Origin: a virus
Length of the DNA: 34,967 nt
Reading direction: 5' to 3' (one strand)
Virus record (IMG/VR): IMGVR_UViG_3300027901_000016
Coordinates: 1-34,967 of that record
Within the stretch, counting starts at the first letter, position 1, and every line of letters starts with the position of its first letter. The translations under genes were made by a program, and so were the position numbers. Under the pieces are notes generated by a model. That model saw nothing but the letters and a program-made list of their open reading frames with translations, did no database searches and was not told the origin of the DNA. This document shows, in pieces, positions 8,353 through 16,224 of the stretch.

Positions 8353-11300
8353 TTAATTCCTCTGAAATTCCAACGCTCCTATATCTGGATACGGCCCTTT
8401 TCCCAGTGCTGCAATGATTTTCTCTATGTTTTTGACTATTGCCTTAAAGATTGATTTATATATTCCAGATGATCCCGGAACCGGATTCCCTTCATAATCC
8501 TCTGTCAGCCCAACATCTGTACCAGCGTCTATACAAGGCGAAATAGATTGCAGAGTAAAATCCCCATTGGCAGGGTCGGTCAAAAGCGGCTCTGACTCAA
8601 ACTCAGTACCATCAAGTGTGATTCCAAGTTGCGTAGAGCCTGAATCAACTCTGTAATAACAGTTGTTGGTATGGGTTATTGTAAATGTACCTGGGTTGGA
8701 GTAGTAAATATAATCAACCTTCCAAGCATAAACTATATTATTCTTAATAATAAGGCCTTCTGCGATGGGTGTTCCCAAAATAAGAAAAGGTCCATAAGCA
8801 TTAGATGCCCTCGTCAGTGGATCATGGTGAGTATTATTATACGCTGTCAGATTATCTATATCTGCGGGATACCCAATCGGGTCATCATCAAAATGAAGAC
8901 TTAAAAAATATGGCGTATTATATGAAATATTATAATAAATTTCCGCATCATGTATTTGGTCTGTTGCCAAAGTGCCGATGCACTCAAGGAAAATGAAAGT
9001 GTTATTAACATAGTTGTGATGAATTTTATTGCCATTGCAAGCTCTCGATGAGGCGTTTATTTCAAAGGCATGCCCGAATGTTCCATCGATATCGCAGTTC
9101 TGGATTGTGTTATAAGACGCCGTATTATTTCCACTCCAAAAACAGATGCCGATTGCCCCATACGGCAATGCCTCAAACGGATCGTATGGGTAAAGATGGT
9201 TTATGGTATTGTTTGTGATGGTTGCATATCCACCGTCTACATAAGCAGCAAAACTACAATATTGAATATCGCAATTTTGCACTGTTAAATAAGAGCCATT
9301 TGCACCAGAGGCAGTAGCCGATGTTCTTACATATTTAAAATCTATACCATCAACCGTTATGTAGTCTTCATCGGTAAAAACACCATAATGTCTTTTTGGA
9401 ATTTCTATCCCATCGGCTTGCCCGGCAGGATTTCCCGCATTATGACACAGGGCAACGAAATCATTCCCGCTATCGTACCACCAGTACCAATTTGTCGTTA
9501 ATTCCGCAAATGTTTCAACGGCAGTTGCCCTGGTTAATGTGGCGTTTGTATCATAGAAGATAAAACTCGGGTCTATCGTATAGGAACCATTTGCCGTCTT
9601 CCAAATAATATCCATGATATCAGATGTTGCCGCAATGATGTCATCAAAATAGAGGGTTGCCGTTGAGTTCGCACCAACGAGATAGCCGCCAACGAGATAA
9701 TCCCCGGTTCTGCCATCGTTTGCATTGAGCGTAAAAACTGACCCCCTGCTTGTCCCATCTACCCAAAGCTGTCCACCGCCGTCTGCCCCAGCACCAGCTT
9801 TCCAGCGAACCTTTATCTCGTGCCATGCTTGATCTATAATGCTAGAACAAGCCCATACAATGGACGTGTCGTAGGAATCATCATCTTTTAATAATGACAA
9901 CAAAAGATATTCTGTTCCCCCAGATTCAAAATAAGATACGTACCACGTTAGCTCAGATTGTGTGTCATTATAGCCAGCCGCTAAAATTATTTGTTCGCTA
10001 GCCGCTAGAGATGTCGCCTGGAAATTGATATAAAAACGAACATAAGCCTCAGTCTGGTTTGCGAAGGCATTCGCCTCGTGAACATAAGCATCGTCATCTG
10101 CGGCTAACACGATTTTCATTCCATAACTGCCAACATTTTTTGCCATTGCATCTGCCGCAATGGTCGAACTACCCTCTGCCGGACTCGAATCCCATTCTGA
10201 TAAATCATTATCCTCGAAATATCCGGCATGGAGGATATTTTGGGAATCGTATCGTGACCAGCTTCCAGCGATGTCGGCATCAGTTGATCCCAATATTAAC
10301 GGATTATCTCCGCTTCCGTATGAAGTAATAATTATCGGATATGTTTCCGTACCAGAGCATCCGGTAATCAACATTTCTCGCCACAGCCCATCTCGTTTAC
10401 TGTAAATTTTAACACTCGCAGTTGGTGAGCCTGCATAATAATCATAAATAGAATTATCTCCACCCGTAGTCCAGTTTATGTCGCTCAAATCGTTGTAGGG
10501 GTCAGCCTGAGAACCGACTCCACCATCGCCATAAGATGAGTCGATATAGATATTTGGAAAATCTGGCTGATTCCCCCCTCCTGTATATTCAAAAGCTCCG
10601 ATCTCTGGATAAGTACCCTGGGGAACTGTAACTCCATCATAATCAGGGGTCAGGGAAACATCTGTTCCAGCCTCATAGCATGGAGAAGAATCAGATGATA
10701 GATGAAAATTGCCACCAGCCGCATTGACAACAGACGGATCTGAATCCGTAGAGTTGGCATCCTGGCCCGTATCAGTTTGCCATTCTGCCAAGTCCTGCTC
10801 ATCCCCGCTTCCTAAATGCCAGTCAAGGAAATTTAGCGCAATGGTAGAATTGTAAATACAATTATTATTGCTATTTACCGTACCGTAGGTGGAGGACCAT
10901 ATCCAACGAAAGTCGTAAACATCACTCTCGAAAACAAGATTATTCCGGATGGTTACGGTTTCTCCACTCTCTACCGCAAAAGTAATTCCATTCTTACAAT
11001 TATAGACAACATTGTTGTGTGCGCTTCCCCCATTTCCATTCAAAAAATAAATTCCCGCACCATACGTCCCTACACCTGTATAGCAGGTATCAATTATGTT
11101 GTAATAAGAAGTATTATTCGGTCCATTATAAAGGATCCCGGCCCCCTCACAGTTATGAATATGATTATACCGAATCGTACAGTAGTTTGTATTATCGTCA
11201 AATTGAATCCCGGTTCCTTCTCCTCCATCCGATTCCTCGTAAATATTATAAACTTCACATTTTTCTATGATGCAATTCGTAGGAGCGCGGTCGCTAACTG

Positions 11301-12258
11301 AGCCATACATAGAAATCCCATGTCCACCCCAGGTATCTATTCCCTGCTCCCTATCCCATCCAGTATGATGAACGGTATTCCCGGTGACAGTAATATTTTC
11401 AACTCTTCCAAGAAGCGCAATTCCGTGATAGGCATTGTAGGAAGAAAGGCAGTTCTGGACGGTGACATTCGTAACTTTATAAGTCGATCCCCCCGAATCA
11501 TTACAAATTTGGATTCCTGTCGTTCCACAATACCGGACGGTTAGGCCGCTCAAGATAATGTTGTTTGAATCATTCGTTCCCCAATTGCGGACTTTGATCC
11601 CATTCTGATTTGCCCCTTTTAATTCAAGATTCTCAACTGTCACATACTTAACATCATTATAAAGCCAGATACATGAATAAGCCGGAGATGTGTTAGAATA
11701 GGGAATATACATCGTGTGGGTGTCAGGATCAGCATTATCTGTGCAACAAACATAAGTGTAATTCCCATTCCTGCTCCACGATCCCTGACTCGCTCCATTG
11801 AACGTCGTTGATACATCGGTATCCCAAAGAAGATAAGTGAGGAAAGTCGTGCCTTCCATGCAGATATAGGTCGGGTAGGATGAATCGTATCGGTAAACAT
11901 CGAGAGCTCCAACTTCGACCATATTCCCCCAGGTGTCTGCACCTGTTGTGGTAAAGGCCGAAATAACCGGAAGATTGCCAGTTCCGTATGCTCCGAATTT
12001 GACAATTGATCCGCTTGAACCTGAACATTCTATTTCCAGGGTATCGGCTGACCACGTACTTCCTCTTTTGAAATAGATATTATCCCCGGGACTGAACGAC
12101 CCCATCATGGAGTTGACTTTTGCTATCGTCTCCCAGGCCGTTCCATCAGAAGTTCCGGCTGCTCCGTCATTTCCCCCGTTTTTAACGTAGTAGTCAGTTG
12201 CGAATCCGCACAGAAATACAGACAGAAATAGGATTAAAAATAAGAGTGTCTTCTTCAA
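8353..12258 (-). CDS. secreted-type double beta-helix adhesin or depolymerase with inserted jelly-roll domain
   Basis: This is a 1301-residue protein. The chosen start is a TTG five bases after GGAGG and gives the signal peptide MKKTLLFLILFLSVFLCGFA; the longer frame from 12270 has no ribosome site. Residues about 22-545 form a right-handed parallel beta-helix (YYVKNGGNDG entry; many IxIxNN, VxNC turns) closed by YPEIGAFEY. A second helix (IYIDSSYGDGGVGSQADPY entry) is interrupted at residues about 676-880 by a jelly-roll domain paralogous to the one in the 762-residue protein, then resumes and ends with PDIGALEF. Just before that last motif an amphipathic basic helix of about 22 residues is inserted. 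It lies between the small head genes and the adhesin genes. A polysaccharide-binding or degrading role is inferred. Confidence 0.7.
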   Translation of the reverse strand: MKKTLLFLILFLSVFLCGFATDYYVKNGGNDGAAGTSDGTAWETIAKVNSMMGSFSPGDNIYFKRGSTWSADTLEIECSGSSGSIVKFGAYGTGNLPVISAFTTTGADTWGNMVEVGALDVYRYDSSYPTYICMEGTTFLTYLLWDTDVSTTFNGASQGSWSRNGNYTYVCCTDNADPDTHTMYIPYSNTSPAYSCIWLYNDVKYVTVENLELKGANQNGIKVRNWGTNDSNNIILSGLTVRYCGTTGIQICNDSGGSTYKVTNVTVQNCLSSYNAYHGIALLGRVENITVTGNTVHHTGWDREQGIDTWGGHGISMYGSVSDRAPTNCIIEKCEVYNIYEESDGGEGTGIQFDDNTNYCTIRYNHIHNCEGAGILYNGPNNTSYYNIIDTCYTGVGTYGAGIYFLNGNGGSAHNNVVYNCKNGITFAVESGETVTIRNNLVFESDVYDFRWIWSSTYGTVNSNNNCIYNSTIALNFLDWHLGSGDEQDLAEWQTDTGQDANSTDSDPSVVNAAGGNFHLSSDSSPCYEAGTDVSLTPDYDGVTVPQGTYPEIGAFEYTGGGNQPDFPNIYIDSSYGDGGVGSQADPYNDLSDINWTTGGDNSIYDYYAGSPTASVKIYSKRDGLWREMLITGCSGTETYPIIITSYGSGDNPLILGSTDADIAGSWSRYDSQNILHAGYFEDNDLSEWDSSPAEGSSTIAADAMAKNVGSYGMKIVLAADDDAYVHEANAFANQTEAYVRFYINFQATSLAASEQIILAAGYNDTQSELTWYVSYFESGGTEYLLLSLLKDDDSYDTSIVWACSSIIDQAWHEIKVRWKAGAGADGGGQLWVDGTSRGSVFTLNANDGRTGDYLVGGYLVGANSTATLYFDDIIAATSDIMDIIWKTANGSYTIDPSFIFYDTNATLTRATAVETFAELTTNWYWWYDSGNDFVALCHNAGNPAGQADGIEIPKRHYGVFTDEDYITVDGIDFKYVRTSATASGANGSYLTVQNCDIQYCSFAAYVDGGYATITNNTINHLYPYDPFEALPYGAIGICFWSGNNTASYNTIQNCDIDGTFGHAFEINASSRACNGNKIHHNYVNNTFIFLECIGTLATDQIHDAEIYYNISYNTPYFLSLHFDDDPIGYPADIDNLTAYNNTHHDPLTRASNAYGPFLILGTPIAEGLIIKNNIVYAWKVDYIYYSNPGTFTITHTNNCYYRVDSGSTQLGITLDGTEFESEPLLTDPANGDFTLQSISPCIDAGTDVGLTEDYEGNPVPGSSGIYKSIFKAIVKNIEKIIAALGKGPYPDIGALEFQRN

Positions 12259-12279
12259 TTTTTCCTCCAAATAAAATCT

Positions 12280-12666
12280 TTATTTAAGGAAAATCGATAC
12301 ATTCACATCAACCGTGTATCCTGCGACTGTCTCTTGATTCTGTACGGAAAGAAGTTTGATCTTCTCTGTGTCGGGTGCGATTGCTATAGTCTTCTGGACA
12401 ACGCTTGTCCCATTTGCCGCAACGCTCACAGATAAAAACTCTATGGTATCCCATTGATTTCTGAGAGAATCAAAGGCCGCAAACTTAAAGATAAGGTCCT
12501 TCGAGCAGCTTGCGTGATCACCTTTGACATAGAATGTCAGGGATGCGTTCTTCGTAAGCCCGATCGGAATCTGCTTTGAAGTAAACTGAGATCCATCGAC
12601 CGCTGTTGTATTTATCGGGACCTCATAATCGCTTTCAAGGAACTTCAGCCTAGAAAGTGGCATCAT
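12280..12666 (-). CDS. small beta-rich head-associated protein B
   Basis: This 128-residue protein is predicted all-beta and starts at an ATG preceded by AAGGAGGTTGAA; a second ATG directly follows the first. It appears to be a diverged copy of the 127-residue protein upstream. Both have a QWxTl strand about two-thirds along (QWDTIEFLSV here, QWNTLATFTQ there), a following run of Ala/Val-rich strands, and a C-terminal VxVxxxxxK/L strand. Its place two genes after major capsid suggests a decoration, head-fibre or head-completion protein. No named family is recognised. Confidence 0.55.
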   Translation of the reverse strand: MMPLSRLKFLESDYEVPINTTAVDGSQFTSKQIPIGLTKNASLTFYVKGDHASCSKDLIFKFAAFDSLRNQWDTIEFLSVSVAANGTSVVQKTIAIAPDTEKIKLLSVQNQETVAGYTVDVNVSIFLK

Positions 12667-12692
12667 TTCAACCTCCTTAAAAATGGCATTTC

Positions 12693-12712
12693 GGGGAGTC
12701 CGAAGACTCCCC
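12693..12712 (-). terminator. UUCG-capped 8-bp hairpin between two small head genes
   Basis: In the leftward transcript GGGGAGTC and GACTCCCC pair perfectly around a TTCG tetraloop, giving a very stable hairpin. A run of five T residues follows about 8 bases later, immediately before the ribosome site of the next gene. The spacing is longer than in a textbook intrinsic terminator, so it may be a partial terminator or an mRNA-end stabiliser that sets the ratio of upstream to downstream products. Confidence 0.6.
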
Positions 12713-12721
12713 TTCCATGCT

Positions 12722-13105
12722 CTAAAAAACTTTCAGGATCGCTGTGACTTTCACCGTGAATGACGGGGTGGTTCCACCTTTCGTCCAGATAAGCGCGATC
12801 GTGTCTCCTAGGTTGGCTGCGACTGCTTTCATTTCGCTGCCGACATCTGTGAGCTGAGTGAATGTGGCCAGAGTATTCCACTGATCCTGACCCGGCTGCT
12901 TCGTGATGACCAACAAATCAAGAGTCGGGTTTGTCCCTGATTTTGCTGTGCAGTTGATGAAAAAGGTTCCCTCTTTGAATGGCATCACATAAACGGGATT
13001 CGAGGTCTTTGTATTCCCGTCTGCTGTGATCGTCCCTTCATAGAGAACCTTCTGGATTCCACCGTGGAAACGGTAAAGGTCTCTTCTTTGTAGTGCTAAA
13101 TCCAA
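12722..13105 (-). CDS. small beta-rich head-associated protein A
   Basis: This 127-residue protein starts at TTG behind TAGGAGGATAAC. It is predicted mostly beta, with strands such as VLYEGTITADG, PVYVMPFKEGTFFI, LDLLVITKQPG, TIALIWTKGG and FTVKVTAILKVF. It has a recognisable sister in the next gene, so the pair probably arose by duplication. Decoration or head-fibre proteins of phages are often of this size and lie just downstream of capsid; that role is inferred here. It directly follows the 135-residue gene with a one-base gap. Confidence 0.55.
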   Translation of the reverse strand: MDLALQRRDLYRFHGGIQKVLYEGTITADGNTKTSNPVYVMPFKEGTFFINCTAKSGTNPTLDLLVITKQPGQDQWNTLATFTQLTDVGSEMKAVAANLGDTIALIWTKGGTTPSFTVKVTAILKVF

Positions 13106-13106
13106 G

Positions 13107-13514
13107 TTATCCTCCTAAGTCAAAAGTTTTTGTGTGCATCAGCCGATACACCATTTTGAGAAGCTCGTTTGCTCGCTCATTAAGCTGTTCCTTTGCTCTT
13201 TTTCTTTCCTTCTCTTTTGGGGCTTTTCTCCTATCGATAAGCTCTTTGAGCTTGTAAGTGTACTTCTCATAGCGTAAAAGCCTTAGAGCATGAAGGAGTC
13301 TTCCATCAAGGGGTATGGGATTGCCTTGTTCGTCCTCAAGGACAAGCTCAACAATATAATGCTTTCCGGTAGTCGGATTGTATTCTGTGATCCCCGGGAC
13401 TCTCCTATGATAGTCTCTCACCAAGAACCATTTTTTGTAATCCTCAAACCAAAGCGGATATACCCCTGGTGCTATAAGCTGAAGCTCTTTTACAAAACAG
13501 CGTTCCGGATTCAT
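13107..13514 (-). CDS. conserved-looking head-region protein of unknown function
   Basis: This 135-residue, strongly basic protein has an alpha/beta first half (LIAPGVYPLWFEDYKKWFLV, HYIVELVLEDE) and a long charged helix in the second half (KELIDRRKAPKEKERKRAKEQ). I do not recognise it. Its position right after major capsid fits a head-completion or capsid-associated protein. The ATG lies three bases after GGGGGAG, and that purine run can pair with the downstream arm of the hairpin that separates it from the capsid gene, so its translation may be controlled. Confidence 0.5.
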   Translation of the reverse strand: MNPERCFVKELQLIAPGVYPLWFEDYKKWFLVRDYHRRVPGITEYNPTTGKHYIVELVLEDEQGNPIPLDGRLLHALRLLRYEKYTYKLKELIDRRKAPKEKERKRAKEQLNERANELLKMVYRLMHTKTFDLGG

Positions 13515-13532
13515 AACTCCCCCTTGCCTGAA

Positions 13533-13556
13533 GGGGAGGGGATAATCCCCCTCCCC
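13533..13556 (-). terminator. GC-rich hairpin downstream of major capsid gene
   Basis: In the leftward mRNA GGGGAGGGG pairs perfectly with CCCCTCCCC across a 6-base loop, 12 bases after the capsid stop codon. There is no T-run, so full termination is unlikely. The CCCC that closes the stem can instead pair with the GGGGG of the next ribosome site, giving two exclusive folds. A role in stabilising capsid mRNA or lowering downstream translation is inferred. Confidence 0.55.
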
Positions 13557-13568
13557 ATCTATTCAGAT

Positions 13569-14828
13569 TTAAACGTCAGGCTCTTGAATGTCATCAATCC
13601 GGAAGAACGCTTTCCTCACAGAGACGCCCATATTGGCGAAGATGTGTCCGTAAGCTGCGTACCTGTTCTTACCCTCGAGCTGGCGAAGCCTTCCACCACC
13701 GTACAAGCCTTTCTCCCATGTGACCGATTTTCCTTTCTGAGTCACATAGATAGTCAGCTTTGTCTTGTCTCCCCCGAGTATCTTTCCATCGGGGATGTAC
13801 TCGTCAGGGACCATAGGAATCTGCTTGCCGCCATAGTAAAACGGTACTGCGTGCCAGCCTCCCCACAGAATGTTTGTGTCGATCTCTTTGTAGGTCCTCA
13901 GATACGAAATCCAGACCCTTTCGATCTTTTCTGTGATGAGCATGAACATATTTTCGATGTTCCCCCACTTCTTCGCTTTCTGGACCGCAAGGATGAGCAG
14001 GTCTTCACTGAGCGGCCTTGGGGTTCCACCGTTGCCCCACACCCATGCTTTCCACATAGGATAGGTAGAAACGTCCAATCCCTGTAGCGCACCTGTTGGC
14101 GGGTCTGCATCGGAACAGATCCCCAAAAGACCCATCATCTCACCCTTTCCGGCTGCCTCTGTTTTTCGCCAAACGTCCTCATTGTAGATCCAGCAGTCGT
14201 CTGCCCAGGTCTGATTTGACTCAAGCGTCACCTGGGTTTCGGAATCAACCGTGCTTATCGCAATGCTGTTGATGTCGTGGCTGTCGTCCGCGGGGTCGTA
14301 TGCGTCGATCACCCTGTCTTCCTTCAGGAACTTTGTTGGCTGCTTTTTCATATAAGGGCTATCCACGATAAGCGTAGGTGATGTAGAGCCTGCTCCTTTG
14401 GCCTGACAAAGCCTTCCAGAGCCGTCCCACATTAGCTGACGAGAAAGGTCGTCCCGGACCGTGATCATGATTCCGCTTTCCTCGAACTGGAACGGAGCCA
14501 TCATCGCGCCTCCCGTCCCTTTCTTCAAGGCCGTCTCAAGAGCGAATCCCGAGAACTCGAGAGCGAACATCATTGATCGTTTCAGGTAACCAAGAACCTC
14601 TGCTGGTGTCGATTCCTGAGCTGAAGGATAATCGTCAACATTAGAAGCCCTTGCTGCCTGTGATGTTTTGATCCTGACCTTCTGGCGGAATGTATATCCA
14701 CCCATTTCAAGATCGTCCGAAAAATCAACCTGATCCCACAGCTTCGACTCCTGCCGTATCTCTTCCTCAACTCCGGGCGTCAGAAAATCTTCGAAGAGTT
14801 TATCTTCGTCTTCAACTGTAAAAGCCAA
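13569..14828 (-). CDS. major capsid protein
   Basis: This 419-residue protein follows the scaffold gene, the usual place for major capsid, and its length matches P22/HK97-fold capsid proteins. The N-terminus is acidic and helical (DEDKLFEDFLTPGVEEEIRQES), then comes a beta hairpin with GGYTFRQKVRIKTSQ. The middle holds an insertion-type segment around IVDSPYMKKQP and DAYDPADDSHD. The C-terminus has the strands KTKLTIYVTQKGKSVTWEKG and ANMGVSVRKAFFRIDD. Translation must begin at a TTG, because the ribosome site AAGGAGGTCAGAA precedes it exactly and no ATG is available; that is unusual for a very highly expressed gene. A strong hairpin follows the stop. The fold assignment is inferred from position and length. 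Confidence 0.75.
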   Translation of the reverse strand: MAFTVEDEDKLFEDFLTPGVEEEIRQESKLWDQVDFSDDLEMGGYTFRQKVRIKTSQAARASNVDDYPSAQESTPAEVLGYLKRSMMFALEFSGFALETALKKGTGGAMMAPFQFEESGIMITVRDDLSRQLMWDGSGRLCQAKGAGSTSPTLIVDSPYMKKQPTKFLKEDRVIDAYDPADDSHDINSIAISTVDSETQVTLESNQTWADDCWIYNEDVWRKTEAAGKGEMMGLLGICSDADPPTGALQGLDVSTYPMWKAWVWGNGGTPRPLSEDLLILAVQKAKKWGNIENMFMLITEKIERVWISYLRTYKEIDTNILWGGWHAVPFYYGGKQIPMVPDEYIPDGKILGGDKTKLTIYVTQKGKSVTWEKGLYGGGRLRQLEGKNRYAAYGHIFANMGVSVRKAFFRIDDIQEPDV

Positions 14829-14846
14829 TTCTGACCTCCTTAGAAA

Positions 14847-15935
14847 TTAGTGTGCTTCACCTGCCTTCTGTTTGCTTTTGTAGTATTTGTTGAACTGGTC
14901 GATTGCGTCTTGGAGGCCCTTAACTTTAGGCTTCTCTTTCTTCGGAATGGCCGGGGTTTCTCCTGGGGGTCCTTCGGGAGCTTCTTCCCTTGTTTCCTTC
15001 TCTTTGTAATGCTGCCCTATAATCTTATCCCTAACTTTCGGAATAGCGTCTGGATGGTCGGTTAAAAACTTCTCAATGAATTTCAACTGGCTTTCATGAG
15101 AAATCTTCATGGCTTCCTCAAGGCTGTATTTCGGCTCTCCCTTCTCGTCCAAGGCAGCCATTAGATCCCACACATTAAGAGGGATTCCTTCCGGCTTATC
15201 GTCAAGATAAATATCGGCACCGAAATACTTTTCTGCCCTGAAGTCCTCCATTTCCTTTTTCATCTTTCCTCTGTGTTCCTCTATGAAAGCCTTGAGCTGA
15301 GTCTCTTTTTCTTTTTCCCTTTCTTTTTCTCCCTTATCCAATTTGGACTCCAGCTCTTTAAGCCTATCCTTTAGCTCCTTGACTTTGGGATCAACGTATT
15401 CTGTGTCTTCCTCTTCTTCTGTTTCTTCTTCCTTCTTTACCCCCTGCTCCTCATCGTCCTTAATCACCAGCCTTCCTTCTTTGTGGGCTTGTGTGATTAT
15501 TTCAATGAAGGGCTTGACCTTTTCCATCTCTTCCCGTTCCTTTTTGATCGCTGAAAGCTCTTCGTCTGAGACGATTCCTAGATTCAGCCAGGCTTGAAGT
15601 TTCTCCTCGCTGTCTGGAATATAATCCTTTCCTCGAGCCTTCCCCACCAAGGGCTTGAGAATTTTCCCGTCCTCGGTAGCGATAAAGAACTGTGGCTTTA
15701 ATGTCTCTTTTCCGGCCTTTTTCTCGACCTTCAACTCCTCCTCTGAAGCCGAACATTCAATGCAGGTGTCTTCTTCCTCTTTTTGCTCAGTTTTTTTTGC
15801 CTCTTGAGTCTTTTTTATGGACTCAATATAGGCGTCCTGAGCGCCTTTTAAGCCACCAAATTTAGACGACTTATCTGTCTGTTCCTCAGAGGACGACTCT
15901 TCAGTCTGTTCCTTTTTGGCAGTCTCTTCTCCCAT
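14847..15935 (-). CDS. scaffold protein
   Basis: This 362-residue protein is dominated by Glu and Lys and by predicted coiled coil, especially residues 160-225 (KELKDRLKELESKLDKGEKE). The N-terminus is a low-complexity charged stretch. The C-terminus is basic (LQDAIDQFNKYYKSKQK), as in scaffolds whose C-terminal helix binds capsid. Its position between portal and capsid fits the scaffold gene of podoviruses. The ATG is preceded by GTGAGGTAAAC. No protease motif is visible, so capsid maturation may not be proteolytic, or the protease lies elsewhere. Confidence 0.75.
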   Translation of the reverse strand: MGEETAKKEQTEESSSEEQTDKSSKFGGLKGAQDAYIESIKKTQEAKKTEQKEEEDTCIECSASEEELKVEKKAGKETLKPQFFIATEDGKILKPLVGKARGKDYIPDSEEKLQAWLNLGIVSDEELSAIKKEREEMEKVKPFIEIITQAHKEGRLVIKDDEEQGVKKEEETEEEEDTEYVDPKVKELKDRLKELESKLDKGEKEREKEKETQLKAFIEEHRGKMKKEMEDFRAEKYFGADIYLDDKPEGIPLNVWDLMAALDEKGEPKYSLEEAMKISHESQLKFIEKFLTDHPDAIPKVRDKIIGQHYKEKETREEAPEGPPGETPAIPKKEKPKVKGLQDAIDQFNKYYKSKQKAGEAH

Positions 15936-15960
15936 GTTTACCTCACTTTATTAGAAATTT

Positions 15961-16224
15961 TTAAAACGGTTCCTCTTCTTTTTTAGGTTCCGTTTTCTTT
16001 GCTGTTTTTGCGACCTTCTTCTTTTCTCTTGGTTTGATCTGAGAAAGAACGACCTGTTTCGGGAAGGCTAGCTTGTAAAATCTAACACCCGTAGGCGTCA
16101 GAATTTCCAGGTCCGTATGGTAAGGAATGAGCTTCCTTTCCATTAGCTCCTCGATCTCGTCAACGCTGTAGTTTAAAAGGTCTGCGATTTCCTTGATGTT
16201 AACAAATTCTTGGATTTCACCCAT
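15961..16224 (-). CDS. small winged-helix/MerR-like protein inside the head operon
   Basis: This 87-residue protein reads like a helix-turn-helix of the excisionase/MerR type: EFVNIKEIADLLNYSVDEIEELMERKLIPYH, then TPTGVRFYKLAF. A Lys-rich tail ending EEEPF follows. Its ATG overlaps the portal stop (TAATG), with GGAGGATATTA as ribosome site, so it is coupled to portal. The family usually binds DNA, but in this position it could be a structural adapter or a late-gene regulator. The fold reading is by eye only. Confidence 0.5.
   Translation of the reverse strand: MGEIQEFVNIKEIADLLNYSVDEIEELMERKLIPYHTDLEILTPTGVRFYKLAFPKQVVLSQIKPREKKKVAKTAKKTEPKKEEEPF

Noticed and set aside
13290-14087. 265-codon rightward ORF opposite the capsid gene
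   Set aside because: It is a shadow of the capsid and 135-residue genes; no ribosome site, no promoter, and the protein has no coherent fold pattern.
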